NCBI GenBank assembly: GCA_004172935.1
Contig: SDZD01000010.1
Span: forward strand, 98,589-162,588
Reading direction: 5' to 3'
DNA length: 64,000 nucleotides
Origin: a bacterium
GTDB taxonomy: Bacteria; Armatimonadota; Abditibacteriia; Abditibacteriales; Abditibacteriaceae
How positions within the stretch are numbered: the stretch's first letter is position 1; every line of letters starts with the position of its first letter. A program made the position numbers and the translations under genes. Shown one piece after another: positions 8,720 to 17,188 of this stretch. The notes under the pieces were generated by a model. It was given only the letters and a program-made list of their open reading frames with translations. It was not told the DNA's origin and searched no databases.

Positions 8720-9032
8720 CTAAAAACGCATTTCTGGGTTCTTCTCTACTGACTAGCATCGTGAACCTTGAATTATTACCTTCCGTAGGGGTAACCCACG
8801 TGGTTACCCATCATTTCGGTTGCTCGTTTTTAGCAACGCTGTGATGTATGGGGAATTCTTGTGATGGGCAACCACGTGGGTTGCCCCTACAAACTATGTT
8901 CACTATTATTGCATCCACTTCCCTCCATCAAAAGCAGCAATAAACGGAGAGTGATAACCGATTGGGTGAGGGTTTTCAGAGAGTAGTTCAGCCTGGAGGC
9001 GCCCGCTTGCTAACCTGTTTAACCGTTTTTTC
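8720..9032. other. 313-bp intergenic region between divergent genes
   Basis: It holds the promoters of the lipoprotein gene (minus) and the MFS gene (plus), neither clearly recognisable, and the 106-bp fold-back element at 8785-8890. No other gene is seen. Confidence 0.6.
8785..8890. repeat. fold-back (MITE-like) inverted repeat
   Basis: Two 29-bp arms (8785-8813 and 8862-8890) are complementary except at two positions, both allowing G-U pairing in RNA. Each arm contains CCACGTGG and ends in GTAGGGG/CCCCTAC at the outer edge. The 48-bp spacer holds a second small hairpin (TTGCTCG...TAGCAACG). No ORF is inside, so this is a non-autonomous palindromic repeat. Confidence 0.85.
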
Positions 9033-10577
9033 ATGTCCGATTCTTCATCGAACGCGCCTCTCCCATCCAATGCGCCCGAATGGATGGATGCCAGTGCGCG
9101 CAAAAAGGCCCAATACACTATTTTATTGACGGTCTTTCTCGACATCCTTGGTTTTTCCATCATTATTCCGCAACTTGCGGTTTATGCAGCCCAATTTGGC
9201 GCCACGCCCTGGATGACCGGAGTTCTGGCTTCGGTTTATTCAATGATGGGCTTTTTGTTCACTCCGGTCTGGGGTCGCCTATCGGATCGCTACGGGCGCC
9301 GTCCCATCTTGCTCGTATCTATCTTCGGCACCGCGATTGGCTACATCGCTTTCGCGCTCGCCCATTCGTTGCCGTTCCTGTTTCTGGCGCGCATCATCGA
9401 CGGCATTACGGGCGGTAACATCTCGACCGCTCAGGCCTATCTCAGTGACATCACCCCTCCCGAAGATCGCTCCAAATCGTATGGCCTGTTCGGAGCGACC
9501 TTCGGCATCGCCTTCGCGGTTGGCCCTCTCATCGGTTCGGCCCTCAGCCACCTTCCCGGTGCATGGGGCGGCAACTTCGGCCTCGGCATGTTCTCGATGA
9601 CGTTGGGCTTTTTGAACCTGGCCATGGCCGCCAAATTCTTGCCCGAAACCCTGTCCCCCACCGTACTCAAACTCAATCGCGACCGTCCCAGCCCGCCCTC
9701 TCCTATTTCGGGCTACGCCAAAACACTCGCCATTCCCAAGCTGAACACCGTCATCCTCATCGGCTTTCTGGCGACGACGGCTTTTGCTACCATCCAGGGC
9801 ATTTACGCCGTCTACATCCTCAAGGAATACACGCGCCCACTCGTGCAGCAGGAAATCGCGCGTAACCCCCAGGAGGCCATCACACGGGCTAGAACACTCG
9901 CTACCGCCGAGCAGAGTTCGCCAACATCTTCTTCTGCAGGTGAAGGCGCCTCTCTTATTCCTTCCAGCGAAGGCGACATCACTACCCCCTACGATAAATC
10001 GCTCGGCGGCGATTATCAGGGACCAAAAGGCGTTGCCTCCCCAGAAGGTTTGTCTTGGCGACACATCGAAAAGCTGTTGGTTCGCCCCGAATCGGCCCGC
10101 GTGGTCGGCCAAATCTTCGGCGTCATCGGCTTGCTCTCTCTGCTTATCCAAGGCGGTCTGATGAGGAAATTGCCTCAAAGAGTGGGTGAAGTGCCTCTGG
10201 TGATAGTCGGCACCGTCATTATGGCGGCGGGCTTATTAAGCGTGTCGCTAATGTCCCACCTTGCGCCGCACATGCTGTGGGGGCAATTCCTCGCCAGCGC
10301 GATATTAACTCTTGGCAACGGACTCTCTACGCCAGTCCTCACCAGTCTGGCTTCACAATTTGCGCCCGAAGCCGAGCGTGGCGAAGCGTTGGGCGTCTAC
10401 CAATCGACACAAAGCCTGGGTCGCATCGTCGGGCCAAACTTAGGTGGCCTTGCTTTTGGCAACATCGCAGCGGGCGCTCCCTTTGTAATGGGGGCACTCA
10501 TCATGCTCGTTGCCGCTGGCATGGCACTACAACTGCGCGCATTTGCTCCTTCACGGGGGCAAGCAAAAGCCGCATAG
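9033..10577 (+). CDS. MFS transporter, drug:H+ antiporter (TetA/MdtG-like)
   Basis: A 514-residue 12-helix permease. The first half is canonical: TM1 with DILGFSIIIPQLAVY, motif A GRLSDRYGRRP at 81-91 and ARIIDGITGGN at about 119. The second half retains AxxFAPEAERGEALGVYQS, a typical TetA-like loop. Such proteins export drugs or sugars by proton antiport. Between TM7 and TM8 there is an extra hydrophilic stretch of roughly 90 residues (about 267-355), Ser/Thr/Glu-rich, not seen in usual family members. It stands alone in the plus direction. Confidence 0.88.
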   Translation: MSDSSSNAPLPSNAPEWMDASARKKAQYTILLTVFLDILGFSIIIPQLAVYAAQFGATPWMTGVLASVYSMMGFLFTPVWGRLSDRYGRRPILLVSIFGTAIGYIAFALAHSLPFLFLARIIDGITGGNISTAQAYLSDITPPEDRSKSYGLFGATFGIAFAVGPLIGSALSHLPGAWGGNFGLGMFSMTLGFLNLAMAAKFLPETLSPTVLKLNRDRPSPPSPISGYAKTLAIPKLNTVILIGFLATTAFATIQGIYAVYILKEYTRPLVQQEIARNPQEAITRARTLATAEQSSPTSSSAGEGASLIPSSEGDITTPYDKSLGGDYQGPKGVASPEGLSWRHIEKLLVRPESARVVGQIFGVIGLLSLLIQGGLMRKLPQRVGEVPLVIVGTVIMAAGLLSVSLMSHLAPHMLWGQFLASAILTLGNGLSTPVLTSLASQFAPEAERGEALGVYQSTQSLGRIVGPNLGGLAFGNIAAGAPFVMGALIMLVAAGMALQLRAFAPSRGQAKAA

Positions 10578-10663
10578 TCTATTCGAAAGGTAGGATTAAA
10601 GACGGAACGAGGGGCAAATTCAGGCGTTTTGAGGCTTGACTTCGCCCAATTCAGAAGAAAATC

Positions 10664-11821
10664 ATGTTAAACAACCAGGAAATCATGCGCTATGGGCGCC
10701 ACCTCATTATGCCCGAAGTGGGCGTTGAGGGACAGGAAAAACTCAAAGCCGCGAAAATCTTGATGATCGGCGCGGGTGGCCTCGGCTCCCCCTCCGGTCT
10801 GTATCTGGCCGCATCGGGCATCGGCGAAATTACCATCCTCGATCCCGACACCGTGGACGTTTCCAATCTGCAACGTCAGATTTTGCACGATTCGTCCAGC
10901 GTCGGCGTGCCCAAAGTCGAATCGGCGAAGAAGCGCATGAACGAAGTTAACCCCTTCGTCAAAATCAACGCCATCCAGGATGCCGTCTCTACTGAGAACG
11001 TCGAAGAACTCGTCGCCTCGCACGACATCGTCGTCGATGGCACCGACAACTTCGAAACGCGCTACATTGTTAACGACGCCTGTGTGTTGCACAAAAAGCT
11101 GAACGTGTACGGCTCGATCTTCCGTTTCGACGGACAGGCCACCGTGTTCTGCGACCCAGACGGCCCCTGCTATCGCTGTATGTACCCCACCCCGCCGCCC
11201 CCAGGCATGGTGCCCTCGTGCGCCGAAGGTGGCGTTCTCGGCATCTTGCCCGGCATCGTCGGCACCATTCAGGCAACCGAGGCTATCAAGCTCATCATGG
11301 GCAAGGGCAACCCACTCGTTGGTCGCCTGTTGACCTACGATGCTCTGGCGATGACCTTCAAGACATTCAAAATCCGCAAGGACCCCGAATGCCCCATCTG
11401 CGGCCCCAATGCCACCATCAAGTCGCTGTTGCCCGCCGAAGATTATCGTTTCCTGTGCGGCTACGGCGCCTCCGACGAAGCCAGCGAAGTACCATCCTCG
11501 CAAATCGAACAGGTTTCGGCCAAGCAGGCTAAACAAATACTCGATTCCGGCGAGAAAATCACGCTCCTCGACGTGCGCTCGCCCGAAGAGTGGCAGATCA
11601 CCCACTTGCCTGGCGCCAAGCACATCCCACTCGACGATTTGCTGACTCGCGTTAACGAGTTGGACACAGCCGATAACACCATCGTCTACTGCCACCACGG
11701 CACACGCTCTCAAAAAGCCATCGCTGGTTTGCAAAAGCTCGGCTTCACCAAGCTCAAGAACATGGCCGGCGGCATCGAATCATGGTCGACCTCGGTAGAC
11801 CCAACCGTACCTCGCTACTAA
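10664..11821 (+). CDS. moeZ: molybdopterin-synthase adenylyltransferase/sulfurtransferase (MoeB/MoeZ type, rhodanese fusion)
   Basis: A 385-residue protein. Residues 1-255 are a ThiF/MoeB E1-like domain: nucleotide loop GAGGLGSPSG from about 36, the DNLQRQ-type segment, Zn cysteines C169, C172, C243 and C246, and a conserved Cys186. Residues 280-385 are a rhodanese domain with active Cys343 in the loop CHHGTRS. MoeZ-type proteins adenylate the C-terminal Gly of small ubiquitin-like sulfur carriers (MoaD, ThiS, CysO) and load sulfur on them. The sulfur carrier is not encoded nearby, so which pathway it serves is open. Confidence 0.92.
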   Translation: MLNNQEIMRYGRHLIMPEVGVEGQEKLKAAKILMIGAGGLGSPSGLYLAASGIGEITILDPDTVDVSNLQRQILHDSSSVGVPKVESAKKRMNEVNPFVKINAIQDAVSTENVEELVASHDIVVDGTDNFETRYIVNDACVLHKKLNVYGSIFRFDGQATVFCDPDGPCYRCMYPTPPPPGMVPSCAEGGVLGILPGIVGTIQATEAIKLIMGKGNPLVGRLLTYDALAMTFKTFKIRKDPECPICGPNATIKSLLPAEDYRFLCGYGASDEASEVPSSQIEQVSAKQAKQILDSGEKITLLDVRSPEEWQITHLPGAKHIPLDDLLTRVNELDTADNTIVYCHHGTRSQKAIAGLQKLGFTKLKNMAGGIESWSTSVDPTVPRY

Positions 11822-11841
11822 ACCCAAACTTCAACCAGAAG

Positions 11842-11878
11842 CGCACACGAATACAATTTCGTGTGCGTTTTTATTTTT
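11842..11878 (+). terminator. rho-independent terminator after moeZ
   Basis: CGCACACGAA (11842-11851) pairs perfectly with TTCGTGTGCG (11858-11867), followed by TTTTTATTTTT. Confidence 0.92.
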
Positions 11879-11979
11879 CTCCACCCCCGTCACTGGCAAC
11901 AACCGTGCCATGTCCTGCGGCAAAGGTACATGCAAGCAAATCCCCGCTCAAGCGCAGGTGTTCAGGACCATAAATCATC

Positions 11980-12144
11980 ATGATCAAGCAGTTTTTACAA
12001 GAAGAAGAAGGCCAAACCCTCGTTGAATACGGCTTTCTTATCTCACTCATCGCTCTAGTCGTTATTGGCGTTATAACCCTGCTGGGTCAAAAAATTAAGA
12101 ACACATATAACGCCATCCCCAATACCTACAACGCAACCACCTGA
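11980..12144 (+). CDS. Flp-type pilin
   Basis: A short gene of 54 residues, ATG at 11980 and TGA at 12142-12144. The product starts with MIKQFLQEEEG, then QTLVEYGFLISLI and a hydrophobic helix to about residue 36. This is the Flp/Fap pattern: a short charged leader, a Gly at the cleavage point (G11), Glu at mature position 5 followed by Tyr (Q-T-L-V-E-Y) and one long helix. Prepilins of this group are cut by a TadV-type peptidase and assembled into Flp/Tad pili. No tad genes are in the window. A strong terminator follows at once, so it is a single-gene transcript. Confidence 0.88.
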   Translation: MIKQFLQEEEGQTLVEYGFLISLIALVVIGVITLLGQKIKNTYNAIPNTYNATT

Positions 12145-12161
12145 TTCCCAAAAATCAGAAC

Positions 12162-12200
12162 AAAAACACCTCTCAAGCGTTTGAGAGGTGTTTTTGTTTT
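12162..12200 (+). terminator. terminator of the Flp pilin gene
   Basis: AAAAACACCTCTCAA pairs perfectly with TTGAGAGGTGTTTTT around a short GCG loop, followed by GTTTTTG. It lies 18 bp after the pilin stop. Confidence 0.93.
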
Positions 12201-12261
12201 TGTCCTACTGGCGTCACAATTTCTCCAAAAAGGCTTTACTGAAACCAATTTAAGTAGCTTG

Positions 12262-12855
12262 ATGAATTCTTCTTCTTGGGGTTGGCCACTTTTGCGCGCC
12301 GCATTACTGGGCGTGCTCGCCATTGGGATTTGCTTCCCGATTATTTTTGCGATGCATTCGCACTTCGAATTGGGAGAGCCGCCCCTGAACGGTCTATGGG
12401 CCTTGGGGGTTGGGGTTGTGGGCGCCTTCGTGGGCGCGGTCTTCCTCGGCTTGGTTGTAGGCAGTTGGCATGGCGAGCGCGCCTCAGGCACCATTGCCGC
12501 CTTTGGCGGCTTCATGTGGGGCGTCGTCCTCGCCCTATGGCTTTCCTCTTTCTACGGCGGTATCGTCTCCAAAGAGGCGCTTCACCACGCCCGTATCCTA
12601 TCCAGGCAAAACCAAACCCGCATCGCCCAGGCTCCTGGCGAAACCATCGAGCAATCGCGCGCGGGTCATGCCTCGCGTGATGCCGCCCTCGCAGGACTCG
12701 AATTCTCCGATGATGCCCGCGACGCCACAATTCAGGGATCTGCCCGTCTGCCCGCTCTATCGTTGCTGATTTGGGTCGTTTTAATCCCACCTCTGCTCAG
12801 CGCCTTCGAGTGCCGCCGCACCCGCGCCCCACAGCAAGAATTCATAGAAATATGA
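12262..12855 (+). CDS. hypothetical membrane protein
   Basis: I chose the ATG at 12262, as an in-frame start at 12181 would lie inside the preceding terminator hairpin. The 197-residue product has four predicted membrane helices: three in the first 105 residues and one near the C-terminus. Between the third and fourth lies a ~60-residue hydrophilic stretch rich in Arg, Gln, Ala and Glu (HHARILSRQNQ...). No family is recognised. It lies downstream of the Flp pilin but is separated from it by a strong terminator. Confidence 0.65.
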   Translation: MNSSSWGWPLLRAALLGVLAIGICFPIIFAMHSHFELGEPPLNGLWALGVGVVGAFVGAVFLGLVVGSWHGERASGTIAAFGGFMWGVVLALWLSSFYGGIVSKEALHHARILSRQNQTRIAQAPGETIEQSRAGHASRDAALAGLEFSDDARDATIQGSARLPALSLLIWVVLIPPLLSAFECRRTRAPQQEFIEI

Positions 12856-12870
12856 CCCCCAAAACACACT

Positions 12871-12898
12871 TAAGCCCGCCACTTGCGCGGCGGGCTTA
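12871..12898. terminator. GC-rich hairpin between convergent genes
   Basis: TAAGCCCGCC (12871-12880) pairs with GGCGGGCTTA (12889-12898). It has no T-run on the plus side and may serve as a weak shared terminator. A second A/T palindrome (about 12967-12995, CCTAAAATATTTT and its complement) lies next to the stop of the minus-strand pseudogene. Confidence 0.6.
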
Positions 12899-12990
12899 GT
12901 GCTCCCATTTCCCTTCCCTACTTCGAAATTCATTAGTTGCTGATTCCGTGCCAGATTTAACAGTCTCCTAAAATATTTTAAAATATTTTT

Positions 12991-13721
12991 TTAGGCCGGA
13001 ATTTCGATGGTGTATTTCACCGTGATTCGCTCATTCGCACTCGGCAAAATCCACCGCAAAACATTGCGCTCACTGGTATCCGGTTTGGGCGAAGCCGTTT
13101 GCAAACGGGCGTTCTCAGGTATCGATTCGATAAACGCCAATTGCTCGTCGCTTCGCACCGAAAACTCGACCATCCACTCTCGCATCACCAGATTAAGCAG
13201 TGGGCGTGCCCTCACCATCCAAATGCGCGATAGTCGGCGCCGCCCCAATAGGCACGTTCTCTCCATCATCCTGTTTGCCGGCAATCTGAACGCGCCACTT
13301 CAACACGCCGCGCGCGTTGAGGCCACATTCTCCACCGTCACCACAATATCGAGAGTACCGTCCCCATCGATATCGCCCAACGCTGGCCCCGCCGTCGCCG
13401 GGCGCGAAAGTGGAAAGCGCCACACAACCGCCCACGCCCATCGAGCCTCAGCACTGCCAGACCTTCCAAGGCGGACGCCACAAGGTCGACCTGCCCATCC
13501 AAATCGAGGTTGGCAACAGCCAACCTCGTATCGGCATCCAACCCCAGCGTCGTCTTCCAACGAATAGCCGGATAGGTGCGCAGAACCGAAATAATTTCAG
13601 CGGGCAGAAGCAATCGGCGCGGCACTTTCGCCTTTCGAGGCGCCGCAACACGAGCGCTAGAAAACAGAATCGGGATGAGAAGAGAGGTCACAAACCTTAG
13701 CGCATTCACATTAAAACTCAA
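12991..13721 (-). pseudogene. frame-disrupted FG-GAP/VCBS repeat protein
   Basis: Consecutive pieces of one secreted protein are spread over different minus-strand frames. The first frame (from 13721) gives a signal peptide (SLLIPILFSSARVAA) and the FG-GAP-like segment VANLDLDGQVDLVAS. The next, about 13440-13325, gives PALGDIDGDGTLDIVVTVEN. A third, about 13310-13200, gives LKWRVQIAGKQDDGENVP and IAHLDGEGTP. The last, to the stop at 12991, carries ARLQTASPKPDTSERNVLRW. At least three frameshifts are needed to join them. FG-GAP repeats build calcium-binding integrin-like propellers. Either the gene is decayed or the assembly has indels here. Confidence 0.72.
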
Positions 13722-13989
13722 ATTAATCTGCTAGATATGGATAATCTTGTTAAGTGCCCGGACAACATCTCTCCACATTCAACCGCATTGTCTATTGAAA
13801 TCAATTCTGCCAACTCGTCATTTGGTAACTTCCATGTGCCGCACATCGCACTACAAACAGCAAAATTGAACAAAACAGTTCAACAAAGCGTTGACACCTC
13901 TATTGGCGAAGACATTCTTCCACACCTCAAGCGCCCTTTATTCGAGGACAGCAGAGGCGAGAAAGAGTCACCATTAAAAGCAAAAACTT

Positions 13990-15036
13990 ATGCAAAAACC
14001 GGAAATCGCCATCATTCTCAATCCCGAAAGCGGATCTCACAGCGAAGAGATGGTTCTCAAAGTACGGGCGGCTCTAGAAAAGAGCGGACGCCCCTTCATC
14101 TGTCTCGAAACCGACCCCGACCAGGGCGCCAAACCCGCCGTCGCAAAAGCGATGGAAAGCGGCGTCCAAACCGTCATCGCCTGTGGTGGCGACGGCACAG
14201 TGATGAGCGCCGTTAACGCGCTAGGCAAAGCGGACGCCGACCTCAAACTGGCCATCGTGCCGGGCGGCACGGCGAATTTGCTCGCTCGTGCGCTCGAAGT
14301 TCCTCTCGATGTCGAAGAAGCCATGGCCGTTGCCCTCGAAGGCGACGAAAGACGCATCGACCTGGGCGAGTGCAGTGACACCTTGTTCGCGCTGGGGTTG
14401 GGTCTTGGCCTCACCGAGAAACTGGTTTCAGGAGCCAGCGCCGAAGAAAAGGAGCGCCTCGGAAAATGGGCTTATGTCAAAGCCCTACTTGAAGAAGTCG
14501 GCGCCAAACCTTCCACCTTCACCTATACCTTGGACGACGGCCAGGAACAGACCACACAAGGCGTAGCCGTGGTGGTTGCCAATGCCGGAACGCTCAGCGG
14601 CAACATCGAGTTCGCCCCCGGCGCCCAGATGGACGACGGCAAGCTCGACTTAGTGATTCTGCATCGTCTGTACGCGCGTGACCTAACCCGCCTTCTCGTC
14701 AAAAGCCTGTTCGGCGCTCAGAAAACCGACCGAGCCTTGACATGCGTGGCCGGTAAAACCATCCACATCAGCAGCAATCCCCCACTCGATTTACAAATCG
14801 ATGGCGAGAAGGTGAAATTTCATCCTCCGCTCCACGTCGAAGTGCGCCCAGCAGCACTGCGCGTCGCGGTCCCCAGCGAGTCACAAAAAGCCTCTTTGGC
14901 TAATGCTCTCAAGGAAAAACTCGCCAAACCAGTAGTCGAAGAAACCCAACTCCCGACGTGGCGAATATGGGGAGCAGTTGCTGCCCTCAGCGCCTTATCC
15001 GGGGCAATCATCTGGAAAATGTACAAGGGCAAGTAA
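13990..15036 (+). CDS. diacylglycerol/lipid kinase family protein
   Basis: A 348-residue DAGK-catalytic-domain protein (DagK/YegS/BmrU type). The nucleotide loop GGDGT is at 66-70 and the PGGTANLLAR segment at 91-100, both expected for this fold. The C-terminal beta-sandwich contains LQIDGEKVKF. Unusually the chain ends with one predicted membrane helix (about residues 326-343) and a short basic tail, so it is likely anchored to the inner face of the membrane. It phosphorylates diacylglycerol or a related lipid with ATP; the exact lipid cannot be told. The 268 bp before it hold no recognised gene. Confidence 0.87.
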   Translation: MQKPEIAIILNPESGSHSEEMVLKVRAALEKSGRPFICLETDPDQGAKPAVAKAMESGVQTVIACGGDGTVMSAVNALGKADADLKLAIVPGGTANLLARALEVPLDVEEAMAVALEGDERRIDLGECSDTLFALGLGLGLTEKLVSGASAEEKERLGKWAYVKALLEEVGAKPSTFTYTLDDGQEQTTQGVAVVVANAGTLSGNIEFAPGAQMDDGKLDLVILHRLYARDLTRLLVKSLFGAQKTDRALTCVAGKTIHISSNPPLDLQIDGEKVKFHPPLHVEVRPAALRVAVPSESQKASLANALKEKLAKPVVEETQLPTWRIWGAVAALSALSGAIIWKMYKGK

Positions 15037-15051
15037 ATCGCGCCACGAATC

Positions 15052-15090
15052 GCCCCAGATTTCTAACATGTTTCTAATATTGGGGCTTTG
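15052..15090 (+). terminator. possible terminator after lipid kinase gene
   Basis: GCCCCA (15052-15057) can pair with TGGGGC (15081-15086), followed by TTTG. The loop is long (23 nt), so this is weaker than other terminators here. Confidence 0.45.
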
Positions 15091-15233
15091 ATTTCATCTA
15101 ACTCTGCCAGATCGGACGACCCAACTTATCTCGCTCCAGGCCAACTCCTCGCGACAGGAAAACTTCAATGAGGGTTATTGTGGTGCAAAAATCGAGGTTT
15201 TGAAGTTCAGGTACGTTAAAATCTTCGGCGATA

Positions 15234-16004
15234 ATGAATCTTGCCGTTTTGGTGTTAGCCGCCGGAAAGGGCACTCGCATGGAATCCGACCTGCCCAAAG
15301 TGCTGCATCCGCTACGCGGTCGCCCGCTCGTGGCGCACGTCCTTGATGCCGCGCTTACGCTCGACCCTACCCGTTTGATTTGCATTGTCGGCCATCGCGC
15401 CGAATTGGTCGAATCCGAAGTCCAGCGTTCCCACGCTTCGGTCGAATTCGTCAATCAGGGCGAGATGCTCGGCACTGGACACGCCGTATCGCAAACCAAA
15501 GCTGCGCTGGAAAATTTCGATGGCGAAGTTCTGGTCACATGCGGCGATGCCCCGCTACTAACCAGCGAAACGCTGGCCGATTTAGTCGCGCGGCGCCGTC
15601 AGGACGACGCAGCAGCAGCCATGCTCGTTGGCCGAATCGATGAGCCTGGTCGCTATGGGCGTGTCATCATGGCCGAGGGCGGCGAAGTCGAGAAAATCGT
15701 CGAATGGAAGGACGCCTCCGAAGAAGAGCGCGCCGTCCAAACCGTCAATGCCGGAACTTATGTTTTTCGTTCCAAAGATTTATGGAAACAGCTGGCGCGC
15801 GTCACCAACGATAACGCCAGCGGCGAATACTATCTCACCGACGTTATCGGCCTGCTCCGTCAAGACGGAGAAAAGGTCGTTGGCATTCTGGTCAGCGAGC
15901 GCGAAATGACGGGCATCAACACCCGCGCCGAACTCGCCGAACTCGAACGTCAACTCGAAGAAGAAGAACGACTAATGGCCGAAAACGAGGCGATGCCTTC
16001 ATGA
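15234..16004 (+). CDS. glmU: UDP-N-acetylglucosamine pyrophosphorylase domain protein (GlmU N-terminal half only)
   Basis: A 256-residue protein matching the uridylyltransferase half of GlmU: LAAGKGTRM at 8-16 with Lys22 in LPKVLH, GTGHA at 80-84, CGDAPL with Asp105, the Glu-Trp-Lys segment near 157 and VNAG near 171. It ends just after the linker helix (GINTRAELAELERQLEEEE). Normal bifunctional GlmU is about 450-460 residues, with a left-handed beta-helix that makes the acetyltransferase. Here that domain is absent, so glucosamine-1-phosphate acetylation must come from elsewhere, or the protein is a related sugar-phosphate nucleotidylyltransferase. The stop overlaps the prs start (ATGA), showing translational coupling. 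Confidence 0.85.
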   Translation: MNLAVLVLAAGKGTRMESDLPKVLHPLRGRPLVAHVLDAALTLDPTRLICIVGHRAELVESEVQRSHASVEFVNQGEMLGTGHAVSQTKAALENFDGEVLVTCGDAPLLTSETLADLVARRRQDDAAAAMLVGRIDEPGRYGRVIMAEGGEVEKIVEWKDASEEERAVQTVNAGTYVFRSKDLWKQLARVTNDNASGEYYLTDVIGLLRQDGEKVVGILVSEREMTGINTRAELAELERQLEEEERLMAENEAMPS

Positions 16005-17038
16005 GCGAAGCACAAGCACATTTAAACGCAGGCGAACTGCGCACCGAACAGGTCAGGAGCGGTTCGCTCGAACTGGATAGCTCCACAATTAAAATCTTCG
16101 CGGGCAACGCCAACCCCAAGTTGGCGCAGGACATAGCGGATATTCTGGGGCAACCACTCGGCGACATCATGATCACGCGCTTCTCCGACGGAGAAACACG
16201 CTGCGCCATCAACGAATCCATTCGTGGCGCCGATGTCTTCATCGTCCAACCCACTTGCGCCCCTGTTAACGATACCTTGATGGAATTGCTCATCCTGTGC
16301 GATGCCTTCAAGCGCGCTTCACCGCGCCGTATCGTGCCCATCGTGCCCTATTTCGGCTACGCCCGCCAGGACAAAAAGGTGCGCCCACGCGAACCCATCA
16401 CAGCCAAATTGGTTGCCGACATGATTTCGCACGCAGGCGCCGACCGCATCTTCGTCATCGACCTGCACGCCGGACAGATTCAAGGCTTCTTCGACATTCC
16501 CGTCGATCATCTCCCCGGCCAACCCTTGCTCGCCGAGCACTTGCGCTCGATGGGTATTTGCGGCAAAGGCGTCACCGTCGTCTCACCAGACGTTGGCGGC
16601 GTAGAGCGCGCCACCATCCTGGCCGAGAAACTGAGTTCCGAACTCGCCATCGTCGCCAAACGCCGCCCCGAACCGGGCAAGGTCAAGGTTGTCGAAGTCA
16701 TCGGCCAAATCGAAGGACAAATCTGCGTCCTCATAGACGACATGATCGACTCCGGCGGTACCTTCGTGGCAGCAGCTCAGGAACTCGCCAGCCGAGGCGC
16801 CAAGAAGATTTACGGCTGTGCCACCCACGGCGTACTTTCGGGCGATGCCATTCGCCGCATCAAGGATTCGGAGATCGAACAACTCATCATCACCGACACC
16901 ATCCCGATTGCCCCCGAACGGCGTATCGAAAAAATCACCCAGCTCAGCGTCGCCAAGGTCTGCGCCGAGGCCATCCTCCGCATCCACCAGAACGACTCGG
17001 TCTCCACCATGTTCGACTCAGTCTGGTCGGGCCAGTAA
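16001..17038 (+). CDS. prs: ribose-phosphate pyrophosphokinase (PRPP synthase)
   Basis: A 345-residue class I PRPP synthase: the ATP loop GYARQDKK at 119-126, DLHAGQIQGFF at 154-164 and the PRPP-binding loop DDMIDSGGT at 246-254. It makes PRPP from ribose-5-phosphate and ATP for purine, pyrimidine, His and Trp synthesis. It has about 27 extra N-terminal residues before the usual start (IKIFAGNANPKLA), retained because the ATG overlaps the glmU stop. The glmU-prs pairing is common in Gram-positive and other bacteria. A very strong terminator ends the operon. Confidence 0.95.
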   Translation: MSEAQAHLNAGELRTEQVRSGSLELDSSTIKIFAGNANPKLAQDIADILGQPLGDIMITRFSDGETRCAINESIRGADVFIVQPTCAPVNDTLMELLILCDAFKRASPRRIVPIVPYFGYARQDKKVRPREPITAKLVADMISHAGADRIFVIDLHAGQIQGFFDIPVDHLPGQPLLAEHLRSMGICGKGVTVVSPDVGGVERATILAEKLSSELAIVAKRRPEPGKVKVVEVIGQIEGQICVLIDDMIDSGGTFVAAAQELASRGAKKIYGCATHGVLSGDAIRRIKDSEIEQLIITDTIPIAPERRIEKITQLSVAKVCAEAILRIHQNDSVSTMFDSVWSGQ

Positions 17039-17045
17039 ACCTAGA

Positions 17046-17093
17046 AGAACAGCAAAAGGGCGGGCGCAATTGCGCCCGCCCTTTTGCTGTTCT
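17046..17093. terminator. perfect 24-bp palindromic terminator after prs
   Basis: A perfect inverted repeat centred at 17069/17070 (GGGCGGGCGCAA and complement at the core, AGAACAGC at the base), followed by TCTTCTTC. Confidence 0.9.
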
Positions 17094-17188
17094 TCTTCTT
17101 CTGACACCCCTTCTCCCCTTGCTCAATGATAATCAGGCTATCCATCAAACTAGTACCGAAGGTAGGGCAATAGGAAGCCCAAAGAAAT

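Noticed and set aside
9279..10178. A 299-codon minus frame opposite the MFS gene
   Set aside because: Low-complexity Arg/Gly/Glu product, antisense to conserved membrane helices.
10667..11734. A 355-codon minus frame opposite moeZ
   Set aside because: Antisense to a fully conserved enzyme; no recognisable motif or start signal.
13737..14216. A 159-codon plus frame before and into the lipid kinase gene
   Set aside because: Its second half is out of frame with the conserved kinase start; the first half has no family features.
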